NCBI GenBank assembly: GCA_035404185.1
Contig: DAONGN010000001.1
Span: 310,001 to 374,000 of the forward strand
DNA length: 64,000 nt
DNA from: Candidatus Pacearchaeota archaeon
GTDB lineage: Bacteria; Patescibacteriota; Minisyncoccia; Minisyncoccales; Minisyncoccaceae
Direction: 5' to 3'
Under the pieces are notes generated by a model. It had not been told where the DNA came from, made no database searches, and saw nothing but the letters and a program-made list of their open reading frames with translations. Below are positions 50,006 to 59,120 of the stretch, in pieces (the stretch's first letter is position 1; each line of letters starts with the position of its first letter). A program made the translations under genes and the position numbers.

Positions 50006-51096
50006 TTTTTCTTTCTTTTTTCGTTTAAGAGATAGATTGATTTAATAGAGATATCAGAAATATTTTTGATATTTTTGATAGGATTTTCTTTAGCTTTCTT
50101 GATGGCATATTTAATAAAATTTACTCTTTTTGAAGTTAATAATTCACAAAATCCTTTTCCTTTAATTTTTTTCCCATACATCTCTCCCTCTATTCCTATC
50201 CCGCCCTCCCAATAGTTAATTGTTTCAAACATCATTTCTTGATCATTTTTAAAGGGAATTGTTTTTAATTCCAAACCAAAGTCCGGTATTTTAATTTCGT
50301 ATTCTAAGCAATATTCGTTTCCTGTTGTTTTATTTTTATAATTTATTTTTTTAGGGATTATTTCAACATTATTCGTTGTTTTAATATCATTGTTTTTATT
50401 AATCATGCTGGCATGGCTTGTTTTTATTTTGTCTCCGTAAACAAAACAGATAATATCACAGCCATTATTTAATTGCATGGAGAACCATCTCCACTTATCA
50501 TCATTAGTTAATGGAGTTTGAGCCCATTGGTGATCCATCCACGATAGTCCATTAACAGGAATCCATTTATTCTTTTGTTTTATAATTCCAGACGTTTTAA
50601 GGCTTGTTAAAGAATAATAATAAGTTGTTTTAACTTCTAAATTTAAAAAGCCATTTTTGTTTAATAAAAGGGGTTTTTTCTGTGATTCTAAAGTAAGGTC
50701 GATAAAGTCATTGACTATGTGATATTTGAAGGGAGATGTTTCTTCGATTAAGCAAGAATTATCATAATTAACCCAGAGAAGAGGTTTGGTAAAACTATTT
50801 TTATCAACAATAGATATAGGATTAGTTACGCTTTCAAAATTATTTTTATTATCACTTAATAAGTAGTGAGAGAAAAATAGCTGACTCATTACGTTATTTT
50901 TTAAGAAGGGAATATTAATTTTTTTTGGGTCAGCAGCAAAAAGACAGTTCATATATGAAAAAGTTTGCCCATCTTTTGATTCAAGGTTTCCATTAAAATA
51001 CCACCATTCAATAATGTGGTTATGTTTTTGTTCATCCTTGGGAAATTCAATAGGGAAGAATTTTTCTTTATATATTTTTATTTTTCTTTTCTCCAT
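50002..51096 (-). CDS. AttH/CrtC-like (carotenoid hydratase fold) protein
   Basis: 364 residues. HNHIIEWWYFNGNLESKDGQ near residue 24, VNGLSWMDHQWAQTP in the middle and EGEMYGKKIKGKGFCEL near the end match the AttH / hydroxyneurosporene synthase (CrtC) family of lipocalin-like folds. No carotenoid genes are seen nearby, so the substrate is likely another hydrophobic compound. No signal peptide is visible. It overlaps the DUF2090 gene by 19 bases. Confidence 0.8.
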   Translation of the reverse strand: MEKRKIKIYKEKFFPIEFPKDEQKHNHIIEWWYFNGNLESKDGQTFSYMNCLFAADPKKINIPFLKNNVMSQLFFSHYLLSDNKNNFESVTNPISIVDKNSFTKPLLWVNYDNSCLIEETSPFKYHIVNDFIDLTLESQKKPLLLNKNGFLNLEVKTTYYYSLTSLKTSGIIKQKNKWIPVNGLSWMDHQWAQTPLTNDDKWRWFSMQLNNGCDIICFVYGDKIKTSHASMINKNNDIKTTNNVEIIPKKINYKNKTTGNEYCLEYEIKIPDFGLELKTIPFKNDQEMMFETINYWEGGIGIEGEMYGKKIKGKGFCELLTSKRVNFIKYAIKKAKENPIKNIKNISDISIKSIYLLNEKRKKN

Positions 51097-51929
51097 AAAT
51101 TAATAAATTCTTTAAAATTTCTGCTTATTAATTTTACGGCAACTTCTCTTGATATTTTTTTTGAATAGTATTTTTTAATGGTTTCAAGGAAAATAGTTCT
51201 GCCGATAGCGAATCCGATAATTTCTTTGTTGTGAGCTGCAGCTTTCAGCCATTTTATTACCTTCTTTTTATCTTCTCCTCGTCCCAAGAATATTATTTTA
51301 CTATCTTTATTTATTGCTTTAATTACTTCTTTCCATTGATTTTTTTCGAATCCTTCTAATTTCCAAATATTAACTTTAATTTTTTCTTTTATTTCATTGA
51401 TAGCTTCTATCGTTCTCATTACTCTAATGTCTTTATCGTAATTTTCGATATTTAGTTCTTTTTTTACTGGAGGAACCAAAAGTTCTAAAATAACTTTGTA
51501 ATTTCTTTTTTCGCAAAAAGTATCAATTTTAGAAAGAACCTTTAACTGTTTTTGATTATCTTTTTTGTTTAAAGGATTATATCTGATTAATATTTTTACA
51601 AAATCAGGATTGAATTTATCAATATGTTCTTCAAAATTTTTTGGATAATTTAGTTTTAATATTTTTTCGCCACTTTTTTCAACCGGTAGACATATTATAA
51701 TTTTTCTTTTTCGAGCTTCCCTTAGAATATTTTCGCCATATTCTTCATCAACAAGAATGCCAAATGATTTTCCTTTGTCGATAGCCAGAACAAAACCATC
51801 AAAAATTATCTTTTTAAACTCTTTAATTTCATTGATCTGTTCTTTATTGGGTTTTGCTGTTAAGCCAAGAATATCTTTTGAAAAAGAAGAACGATGATCA
51901 AACGGTAATATTAATAATTCTTGTTTCAT
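51078..51929 (-). CDS. DUF2090 aldolase-like protein
   Basis: 283 residues from ATG at 51929. LLILPFDHRSSFSKDILG near the start, ILVDEEYGENILREA, and VNIWKLEGFEKNQW match DUF2090, a TIM-barrel group related to the C-terminal part of IolC-type and LacD-like aldolases. The Lys for a Schiff base is not certain from sequence alone. It is paired with the AttH/CrtC-like gene on the minus strand. Confidence 0.75.
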   Translation of the reverse strand: MKQELLILPFDHRSSFSKDILGLTAKPNKEQINEIKEFKKIIFDGFVLAIDKGKSFGILVDEEYGENILREARKRKIIICLPVEKSGEKILKLNYPKNFEEHIDKFNPDFVKILIRYNPLNKKDNQKQLKVLSKIDTFCEKRNYKVILELLVPPVKKELNIENYDKDIRVMRTIEAINEIKEKIKVNIWKLEGFEKNQWKEVIKAINKDSKIIFLGRGEDKKKVIKWLKAAAHNKEIIGFAIGRTIFLETIKKYYSKKISREVAVKLISRNFKEFINLWRKEK

Positions 51930-51977
51930 ATTTTTATTTAATATACCATTTAAATCATTTCCTCTCAAGGTTTTTTG

Positions 51978-51986
51978 TGATATAAT
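51978..51986 (+). promoter_or_regulatory. Extended -10 promoter TGATATAAT, leaderless spacing
   Basis: TATAAT (51981-51986), six bases (TGAACC), ATG 51993. It serves the long plus-strand gene run that follows. Confidence 0.7.
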
Positions 51987-51992
51987 TGAACC

Positions 51993-53018
51993 ATGAAAGG
52001 GAAAATATTATCAATTATTTTTGTAGCGATTTTTTTGTTTTGCGGAAGTCAAGTTTTTAAGCCCGAAACTGCTCCGGCTGATATATCTTCAGTAGTTGAG
52101 ACTCCAAAGCAGATAGAATACAAACCAGAAAGTCTTTTATTTGTAGGAGACATAATGCTTGATAGGGGGGTTGAAAGATTAATGCAAAAATCATCATTTA
52201 GCTATCCCGTAGACCTTATTAAAGACTTTTTGAATAGTTTTGATTTTGTGGTCGGAAACTTGGAAGGACCAATTAATGAAAATCCTAAAGATTTCTCTGA
52301 TAGTTCTTTGTCTTTTTCTTTTGATAAAAAGAGCATTGAATCATTAAAAACAGGAAATTTTTCTTTGGTTTCTTTGGCTAACAATCATACTCTTAATATG
52401 GATTGGGAAGGATTTGATGAGACCAAAAAAATATTAAATGAAAACAATATTGCTTTTACGGGTGATCCAATAGACTGTGATTCTGATTATATTTATCAAA
52501 AAGACGGAATTATTTATTATGGAATAAATGTTACTTTTTCTAATAACTGTTCCGATAAAGAGATAGCTAAGCAGATTAAAGATATTAGATCTTATAATCC
52601 AGAAACATTTTTAGTTGTTTTAATCCATTGGGGGACAGAATATAAAACAGTTGATTCTAAGGGGCAAGAAAATTTGGCTCATATAATGATTGATGCTGGA
52701 GCCGATTTAATTATTGGTAGTCATCCTCATGTCGTTCAAAATATTGAACAGTACAATAACAAATTGATATTTTATTCTTTGGGTAATTTTATCTTTGATC
52801 AATATTTTTCCAAAGACACACAAGAAGGATTAGGTGTGGGAGTAGAAATATACAAGGACAAAAAAGTTTATACTCTCTATCCGATCATAAATAAATCATC
52901 TCAACCTAAATTAATGGAAGAACAAGATAAAATAGATTTCTTAAATTCTTTAGCCGAAAAATCTAGCGAAGCATTAAGAGAAAATATTAAAAATGGGAAG
53001 ATAGAAATAAAAAATTAA
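51993..53018 (+). CDS. CapA-family metallophosphatase-like exported protein
   Basis: 341 residues. A signal peptide or anchor (about 1-20) is followed by the CapA domain: LLFVGDIMLDRGVE, VGNLEGPI, LANNHTLNMDWEG, LIHWGTEYK and IIGSHPHVVQ. These give the metal-binding Asp, His and Asn residues of a calcineurin-like fold. In other bacteria CapA takes part in capsular polyglutamate synthesis. No capB or capC genes are here. Confidence 0.9.
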   Translation: MKGKILSIIFVAIFLFCGSQVFKPETAPADISSVVETPKQIEYKPESLLFVGDIMLDRGVERLMQKSSFSYPVDLIKDFLNSFDFVVGNLEGPINENPKDFSDSSLSFSFDKKSIESLKTGNFSLVSLANNHTLNMDWEGFDETKKILNENNIAFTGDPIDCDSDYIYQKDGIIYYGINVTFSNNCSDKEIAKQIKDIRSYNPETFLVVLIHWGTEYKTVDSKGQENLAHIMIDAGADLIIGSHPHVVQNIEQYNNKLIFYSLGNFIFDQYFSKDTQEGLGVGVEIYKDKKVYTLYPIINKSSQPKLMEEQDKIDFLNSLAEKSSEALRENIKNGKIEIKN

Positions 53019-53023
53019 ATAAT

Positions 53024-54436
53024 ATGAATAAAAAAATTTTAATAATTGGATTAATTATTCTCTTTATAGTAATTTTTTGTTTTTATAAGGGAGTAAAAAT
53101 TAAGACCCCCAATCTTTCTGGATTAAATAATTTAGATGCAGCTGCTAATAATTGTAAAGATAAGGGAGGTACTCTTAAGGCAGAACAAAGAGGTGACGGA
53201 GAAGATTATAATATTTGTGTCTTTGAAGATAATAAGCAATGTGAAACAAATTCTCTCTTAACCGGAGATTGTCCTATTGGGGGATTAAAAGTAGTTGGAT
53301 ACATTACAAAAGCAGCAGTATATTGTGCTATTTTAGGAGGAAAATATAATAGCACTGGAATGAATAATAATACGGAAGATGGTAATTGTTCTTTTTTTAA
53401 TGGAAATATTTGTAATGTTTGGGAGTTATATAATGGAAAATGTGAAAAAGGAATAGTTAATGCGATTGTTTACGAAAACCAAGAATTCAATTTTTCATTA
53501 ACAATACCTAGAGACTGGGAAAATAAATATCAAGTAAAAAAAGAGGACGGTGAAAATGGAATTAGATATATTTCTTTTAATTACGGAGAACCAAATCTTT
53601 TTAAGATATCAATAGTTCCTTATTCTTTTTGGGAAAAACAAGATAAAAAAGAAGGAGAGTATTTGGGAAGAAACGATGTAGATGTTTTTGCTTTTATACT
53701 TTCAACTGATCCAACAAGAAGTGATAAGCAATGGGGAGAAGACTATTTAAAAATGATTGCTAGAGTAGAAGATATCAAAAGCACTTTTAAAATTACCAGA
53801 CCATATATATCTTTAGAAAGTCAAAAAGAGTCTGGGAAAAATTATACTATTGAAATAATGTATCCTAATGTTTTAGGAGTTGAAAACGGACAAGTTGACA
53901 TAGAGATATATAATTTTGTTGAAAAAATTATTTCTTCATTCAAGGAAAAAGTAAGTGCGGCTGATGCTTGGAGCGGAGAGAATTCATTGAAAGTATTTTA
54001 TGAACCATATGAAATTAATAAAAGTTTTGTAAGTATTAGGTTTGAGGTTTCTGAGTATACTGGCGGTGCTCACCCAATAAGTTCCTCTCAGAGCTTTAAT
54101 TACGACTTAAAGAATAATAAAATAATTACACTTTCTGATATTTTTGATTCTAATAAGAATTATATAAAGACAATTTCTGAAAAAACAATACAGTATTTAT
54201 TAAAATTGAACACTGAAAATGAATTTAGCGACGAAGAATGGATAAGAGATGGAGCAGGACCAAAAGAAGATAATTTTAAAACATTTACATTTAGTAAGGA
54301 TACTATTGTCTTTTATTTTGACCCCTACATAGTTGCTGCTTATACTGCTGGAAGACAGGATGTTATCTTTTCATTTAAGTCGTTAAAAAATATCTTAAGA
54401 AATGATGCAGTATCGAATTATGGGCTTAGTGATTAA
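53024..54436 (+). CDS. Exported protein with DUF333-like and DUF3298-type domains
   Basis: 470 residues. A membrane helix (about 4-22) is followed by two Cys-rich DUF333-like motifs (NCKDKGGTLKAEQRGDGEDYNIC and YCAILGGKYNSTG, in part), a middle domain, and a C-terminal DUF4163/DUF3298-type domain (about 270-460) with EVSEYTGGAHPISSSQSFNY. The latter also occurs in RsiV and PdaC, where it binds lysozyme or cell-wall sugars. A cell-wall or inhibitor-binding role is possible. Confidence 0.75.
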   Translation: MNKKILIIGLIILFIVIFCFYKGVKIKTPNLSGLNNLDAAANNCKDKGGTLKAEQRGDGEDYNICVFEDNKQCETNSLLTGDCPIGGLKVVGYITKAAVYCAILGGKYNSTGMNNNTEDGNCSFFNGNICNVWELYNGKCEKGIVNAIVYENQEFNFSLTIPRDWENKYQVKKEDGENGIRYISFNYGEPNLFKISIVPYSFWEKQDKKEGEYLGRNDVDVFAFILSTDPTRSDKQWGEDYLKMIARVEDIKSTFKITRPYISLESQKESGKNYTIEIMYPNVLGVENGQVDIEIYNFVEKIISSFKEKVSAADAWSGENSLKVFYEPYEINKSFVSIRFEVSEYTGGAHPISSSQSFNYDLKNNKIITLSDIFDSNKNYIKTISEKTIQYLLKLNTENEFSDEEWIRDGAGPKEDNFKTFTFSKDTIVFYFDPYIVAAYTAGRQDVIFSFKSLKNILRNDAVSNYGLSD

Positions 54437-54512
54437 AATATTTTATTATTATGTCAACATTGTGTAAAAGATGGAAAGGAAATATAATCAAATTATTGAG
54501 TAATTATAAAAT

Positions 54513-54995
54513 ATGAAGAAAAAAACAAAACAAATCATTTTTCTATTTTCTTTTATAGTCTTGTCTTTATTGACTGGATATCTTGGATCTCAATTAACTG
54601 GAGTTTCTATACCCGAAACTTATTTGAATATAAGCGATAAGCCGTCTTTTTTTCCTCCAACCTGGATATTTGCTCCAGTTTGGTCTATTTTATACACTTT
54701 AATGGGAATATCAGCTTACTTGTTATGGAGATTAAAAGAAAAACAAAAAGTTAATAAATTATTAATTTTGTTCTTTGCTCAATTGTTTGTTAACTTAATA
54801 TGGCCAATTATATTTTTTGGTTTAGGACAGTATCTGTGGGCTTTTATTGATATTATAATTTTATTAATTATGATAATTGTCATGGTATTATCTTTTGAAA
54901 AGATTTCAAAACTTTCAGCATATCTTCTTCTTCCGTATTTGTTTTGGGTTGGATTTGCATCAATACTTAATTTGGCAATAGTTTTTAATAGATAA
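54513..54995 (+). CDS. tspO: TspO/MBR-family membrane protein
   Basis: 160 residues with five membrane helices. KPSFFPPTWIFAPVWSILYT and LMGISAYLLWR (about 41-72) are the family signature. In bacteria these proteins bind porphyrins or respond to oxygen and stress. The next gene starts two bases after the stop, linking it to the hydrogenase module. Confidence 0.92.
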   Translation: MKKKTKQIIFLFSFIVLSLLTGYLGSQLTGVSIPETYLNISDKPSFFPPTWIFAPVWSILYTLMGISAYLLWRLKEKQKVNKLLILFFAQLFVNLIWPIIFFGLGQYLWAFIDIIILLIMIIVMVLSFEKISKLSAYLLLPYLFWVGFASILNLAIVFNR

Positions 54996-54996
54996 T

Positions 54997-55989
54997 ATGG
55001 TAAAAAATTCAATAATAGAAAAACTTAAGGATTCAGGACTAAGAGGCCGTGGAGGAGGAGGTTTTCCCGTCGGTTTAAAATGGGAATTGGCTAAGAAAGC
55101 TAAGGGAAAGACTAAGTATGTAATTTGTAATGCTTCAGAGGGAGAGCCAAATGTTTTTAAAGATGGATATATTTTAAGAAATTATTTAAGTGATGTTATC
55201 AATGGAATTATTTTGGCCATGGAAACTATTTCTGCAGAAACTGGATATATTTACATTAATAGTAAATATTTTAAAGAAATGGAAGAGAGTATTAAATTGG
55301 CGATTGGGAAAAGAAGAATAATTATTTTTGAAAAAAAGGCTAGGTATATTGGAGGAGAAGAAACAGCTATTTGTGAATCAATAGAAGGTAAGAGAGCCGA
55401 ACCAAGAAAGAAGCCGCCCTTTTTAACAGATAGTGGATTATTTGATTGTCCAACTTTAATGAATAACGTTGAAACTTTTTATTATGTTTCTAAAATTGTT
55501 CAAGGCAAATACGAAAAAAAGAGGTTTTATTCTGTTAATGGAGATGTAGAAAATCCTGGAGTTTATGAACTTCCAGAAGAGATGACAATCTTTGAGGTTT
55601 TAAAGAAGACGGGTAATTATCCTTTATTTGATTTTTTTGCTCAAGTTGGAGGGGGGGCGTCTGGAGAGATAATGATTATGGAAGAATTAAACAGACCTGT
55701 CTCTGGCGCCGGCTCAATTACAGTTTTTAACAAAAAGAAAACAAACGTTTTTACTTTAATGGAAAAATGGGCTGAATTTTTTCATCTTGGAAATTGCGAT
55801 AAATGTGTTCCTTGTAGAGAAGGAGCCTATAGGATTTATGAAATGGTCAAAAAGAAAAAGCTCGATTATGATGTTTTAGATGATTTATTTTTGAGCCTTA
55901 AAGAGTCAAGTTTTTGTGCTTTAGGAAGGGGAATTCCAACTCCTTTTATATCTTTAATTGAAAAGGTAATTAAAAATGAAAAATATTAA
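54997..55989 (+). CDS. NuoF-like flavoprotein (hydrogenase or diaphorase subunit)
   Basis: 330 residues. LRGRGGGGFPVGLKWE (about 12-27) and CNASEGEPNVFKDGYIL (FMN and NADH site), ETAICESIEGKRAEPRKKPP, the SLBB-like part, and the C-terminal 4Fe-4S motif CDKCVPCREG with a late SFCALG are present. The N-terminal thioredoxin-like domain of larger NuoF/HydB forms is missing. It overlaps the [FeFe]-hydrogenase gene by 14 bases. With that partner it could pass electrons between NAD(P)H and the hydrogenase. Confidence 0.9.
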   Translation: MVKNSIIEKLKDSGLRGRGGGGFPVGLKWELAKKAKGKTKYVICNASEGEPNVFKDGYILRNYLSDVINGIILAMETISAETGYIYINSKYFKEMEESIKLAIGKRRIIIFEKKARYIGGEETAICESIEGKRAEPRKKPPFLTDSGLFDCPTLMNNVETFYYVSKIVQGKYEKKRFYSVNGDVENPGVYELPEEMTIFEVLKKTGNYPLFDFFAQVGGGASGEIMIMEELNRPVSGAGSITVFNKKKTNVFTLMEKWAEFFHLGNCDKCVPCREGAYRIYEMVKKKKLDYDVLDDLFLSLKESSFCALGRGIPTPFISLIEKVIKNEKY

Positions 55990-57706
55990 ATTTAAAATTA
56001 ATAATAAGGAGGTTGTCGGAGAGAAAGGAGAAACCATTCTTCAAGTAGCACGAAGAAATAATATTAAGATTCCTGCTGCTTGTTATCACTCCGACTTAAA
56101 ACCGAAAAGCAGTTGTCGATTGTGTTTAGTTTCAATTAAAGATAGAAAAGGATTATATACTTCTTGTTCTGTTGAGATAGAACCAGGAATGGAGGTTATT
56201 ACTGATTCTCCAGAAATAAAAAAAATTAGAAAAACTAATTTAGAACTTCTTTTTTCTCAACACATTGAACAATGTCCTACTTGTATTAGGAATTATCATT
56301 GTCGACTTCTTTCTTTAGCCAAAGAATGTGGTATAGAAATAACTAGATTTGAAGATAGGAAAAAGTTTTTTCCAAAGTATCAATTTGGACCATCAATTAT
56401 ATTTGATTCTTCAAAATGTATTGATTGCCATAATTGCGTTGAAATGTGCGATAGGCAAGGGGTAAGATTTCTAACTGTAGAAGAGAATAATTCTTTTTGG
56501 GAAGTTAGTCCGTCAAAAGAAGAGAATAAAGATTGTATCTATTGTGGCCAATGCTTAGTTCGTTGTCCGAGCGGAGCTTTTGAAGAAGTTGATTCTATTA
56601 ATAATGTTGAGCGTGCCTTAGATGATAAAAATAAATACGTTGTTTTTCAGTTTGCTCCTTCAATTAGAAGTAGCTTAGGAGAAGAATTTGGAATGGATTA
56701 TGGAACGGTTGTTACGGGAAAAATGATAGCTGGAATAAGAAAACTAGGAGCAGATAAGGTTTTCGATGTTTCAGTTGGAGCAGATATTACAACGATAGAA
56801 GAGGGTGGAGAGCTAATTGAAAGATTGACCAAACAAGAAGGACTGCCGATGTTTACTTCTTGCTGTCCTTCGTGGGTTAAGTTTGTTGAACTTAATTATC
56901 CTCAATTCATGAAGAACTTAACAACCGTTAGATCTCCGCAAATAATTTTAGGAGGGTTAACTAAGACTTATTTAGCTGAGAAAGAGAAAATTAATCCTAA
57001 AAAGATAGTCGTTGTTTCTGTTATGCCTTGTACTTCAAAGAAATATGAAGCAACAAGAGAAGAACTATTCGTCGATGATTTAAAACCGATAGATTATGTT
57101 TTAACAACTAGAGAATTGGGTAAATTATTAAAGAAGAGACAGATAGATATTAATGAGATTAAAGAAGAGGAGCCAGACGCTCCTTGGGATAAATATACCG
57201 GTGCAGGAGTTATTTATGGAGCAACAGGAGGAGTGACTGAATCAGCCTTGCGAACTGTTTATGAAAAAGTAACAGGAAAGAAATTAAAGAAAATTGATTT
57301 TAAAGAAATAAGAGGAATGCAGGAGTGCAAGGAAGCAAAAATTAAAATAGGAAATATTATTGTTAAGGTGGCAGTTATCAATGGATTAGGAAATGCTAAG
57401 AATTTATTAGAGAGATTAAAGGATAATCCTAAATTATATGATTATGTTGAGGTGATGACTTGTCTTGGTGGATGTGTTGGCGGTGGTGGACAACCAACCC
57501 CGACGGATAAAGAGATAAGAAAGAAGAGAGCATTAGCTTTGTATGAGGTAGATAAAAAATGGGGATTAAGAATGGCTCATGAGAGTCCAGTGGTAAATCT
57601 TCTTTATAAAGATTTCTTTAAGAATAAAAAGAATGTTCATAAAATATGCCATACTCATTATTCTAAAAAAGAAAAGGACAAGATTAAAATAATAAAAGAA
57701 AAATAA
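55976..57706 (+). CDS. hydA: [FeFe]-hydrogenase catalytic subunit
   Basis: 576 residues. The order is an N-terminal 2Fe-2S domain (PAACYHSDL, SSCRLC, TSCSV), a His-ligated 4Fe-4S site (HIEQCPTC, HC), two 4Fe-4S sites (CIDCHNCVEMC and CIYCGQCLVRCPSG), then the H-cluster domain. Its three signatures are FTSCCPSWVKF, VMPCTSKKYEA and MTCLGGCVGGGGQP. The last differs slightly from the usual ACPGGC but keeps both Cys. It should make or use H2 in the cytoplasm. The hydE, hydF and hydG maturation genes are not in the window, nor is a NuoE-like subunit. Confidence 0.95.
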   Translation: MKNIKFKINNKEVVGEKGETILQVARRNNIKIPAACYHSDLKPKSSCRLCLVSIKDRKGLYTSCSVEIEPGMEVITDSPEIKKIRKTNLELLFSQHIEQCPTCIRNYHCRLLSLAKECGIEITRFEDRKKFFPKYQFGPSIIFDSSKCIDCHNCVEMCDRQGVRFLTVEENNSFWEVSPSKEENKDCIYCGQCLVRCPSGAFEEVDSINNVERALDDKNKYVVFQFAPSIRSSLGEEFGMDYGTVVTGKMIAGIRKLGADKVFDVSVGADITTIEEGGELIERLTKQEGLPMFTSCCPSWVKFVELNYPQFMKNLTTVRSPQIILGGLTKTYLAEKEKINPKKIVVVSVMPCTSKKYEATREELFVDDLKPIDYVLTTRELGKLLKKRQIDINEIKEEEPDAPWDKYTGAGVIYGATGGVTESALRTVYEKVTGKKLKKIDFKEIRGMQECKEAKIKIGNIIVKVAVINGLGNAKNLLERLKDNPKLYDYVEVMTCLGGCVGGGGQPTPTDKEIRKKRALALYEVDKKWGLRMAHESPVVNLLYKDFFKNKKNVHKICHTHYSKKEKDKIKIIKEK

Positions 57707-57707
57707 T

Positions 57708-58220
57708 ATGGAACAGACATTATCGTTAGACAAAAAAATAGTATTATCTTTAGTACAATTTTTAGTTTTACTTCTTGTCGTTTGTTTTGCACCATTAATA
57801 AATAATCAAATAATAACAGGAACAATAGTTAATGCCTCGCTTTTAATAGCCGTAGTTTTATTAGGAATGAGAGGATCAACCCTACTTTGTTTTTTGCCAA
57901 GTGTGATTTCCTTATTATTCGGTTTATTACCTATGGTCATGGCTCCGATGGTTCCCTTTATAATCATTGGAAATGTTTCTTTAGTATATATATTTAATCT
58001 ATTAAGAAAGAGTAATTTTTTCCTAGGTTTGATTCCAGCAGCACTAGTAAAATTTTCATTTTTATTTTTAGTGAGCAACTTTTTAATTAGTTTCTTTGTT
58101 AAGCAAGCCGTTGCTGATAAGATAGCAGTAATGATGAGTTATCCTCAATTGGTTACAGCTTTAATGGGAGGAATTGTTGCTTATTTCATAATCGGTAAAA
58201 ATTATAAAAATAATAATTAA
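57708..58220 (+). CDS. Small membrane protein, ECF-substrate-component-like, next to hydrogenase
   Basis: 170 residues with about five or six membrane helices and few charged residues. The pattern ASLLIAVVLLGMRGSTLLCFLPSVISLLFG (in part) and the fold resemble substrate-binding components of ECF transporters. It begins two bases after the hydrogenase gene, so a role with it is likely, for example cofactor or metal uptake or membrane attachment. None of these is shown by sequence. Confidence 0.65.
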   Translation: MEQTLSLDKKIVLSLVQFLVLLLVVCFAPLINNQIITGTIVNASLLIAVVLLGMRGSTLLCFLPSVISLLFGLLPMVMAPMVPFIIIGNVSLVYIFNLLRKSNFFLGLIPAALVKFSFLFLVSNFLISFFVKQAVADKIAVMMSYPQLVTALMGGIVAYFIIGKNYKNNN

Positions 58221-58227
58221 TAAAAAT

Positions 58228-58557
58228 ATGACATTTCAAGAATATCAAGAAGAAGCAAGAAAGACAGCTATTTATCCAAACAAAGATAATAATTTTATTT
58301 ACCCAACGCTTGGTTTAGCTGGAGAAGCAGGAGAAGTGGCTGAAAAGATAAAGAAAGTTATTAGAGATGGTAATGGAATTGTATCGGAAGAAAAAAAGGA
58401 AGAAATAACAAAAGAACTAGGAGATGTTTTGTGGTATGTTGCTAATTTGTCAAAAGAATTAGGAATTCTTTTAGAAGATGTTGCCCAAAAGAATCTTGAA
58501 AAATTACAGTCAAGACAACAGAGAAATGAACTTCATGGAAGTGGAGATAATAGGTAA
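58228..58557 (+). CDS. MazG-like nucleotide pyrophosphohydrolase
   Basis: 109 residues. YPTLGLAGEAGEVAEKIKKV and ITKELGDVLWYVANLSKELG carry the ExxE and ExxD metal-binding pairs of the MazG fold. It probably hydrolyses non-standard nucleoside triphosphates. It sits two bases before thymidine kinase, which supports a role in nucleotide-pool control. Confidence 0.88.
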   Translation: MTFQEYQEEARKTAIYPNKDNNFIYPTLGLAGEAGEVAEKIKKVIRDGNGIVSEEKKEEITKELGDVLWYVANLSKELGILLEDVAQKNLEKLQSRQQRNELHGSGDNR

Positions 58558-58559
58558 AT

Positions 58560-59114
58560 ATGAATTTAACGTTAATAGTTGGTCCAATGAAGAGTGGAAA
58601 GTCTTTAGAGATGATTAGTCTTTTTAATCACTTACAGTATACGAATATTCCTTTTCAAGTTTATCAGCCAATCAAAGATGTCAGAAACGAAAGTATATGG
58701 TCAAGAACCGGACTATCTATTAATTGTAAAAAGATTTCTTCTCTTAATGATATTCTTAATGAAGATGCTAGGGTTGTAGGAATAGATGAGGTTCATATGT
58801 TTGATGAGAAAGATGTTGATGCGATTAAAGAGTTGTTAAATAGAGATGTTAAAGTTTTTATTTCTGGATTAGACATGGATTACAAAGGAGAAATGTTCGG
58901 GATAGTTAAAAAGTTGATGGAATTAGGTCCCAAAGAAGTTAGGTTTAAAAGATCAGTTTGTGAAGTTTGCAAAGAGCCAAATGCTGTTTATACTTCAATC
59001 TTTAAAGATGGTAAAATAATTATTGATGGTGTTCCATCTGTAATTCCTGAAGATGGAACTTATAAATATGTTCCTGTTTGCAGAAAATGTTTTCATAATA
59101 TAAGAAGTAATTAA
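58560..59114 (+). CDS. tdk: Thymidine kinase
   Basis: 184 residues. The P-loop GPMKSGKSLEMI, GIDEVHMF, and the zinc-binding CEVC and CRKC with the lasso segment (DGVPSVIPEDGTYKYVPVC, in part) match the type II thymidine kinase family. It salvages thymidine to dTMP, fitting an organism with reduced biosynthesis. Confidence 0.92.
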   Translation: MNLTLIVGPMKSGKSLEMISLFNHLQYTNIPFQVYQPIKDVRNESIWSRTGLSINCKKISSLNDILNEDARVVGIDEVHMFDEKDVDAIKELLNRDVKVFISGLDMDYKGEMFGIVKKLMELGPKEVRFKRSVCEVCKEPNAVYTSIFKDGKIIIDGVPSVIPEDGTYKYVPVCRKCFHNIRSN

Positions 59115-59120
59115 AAATAT

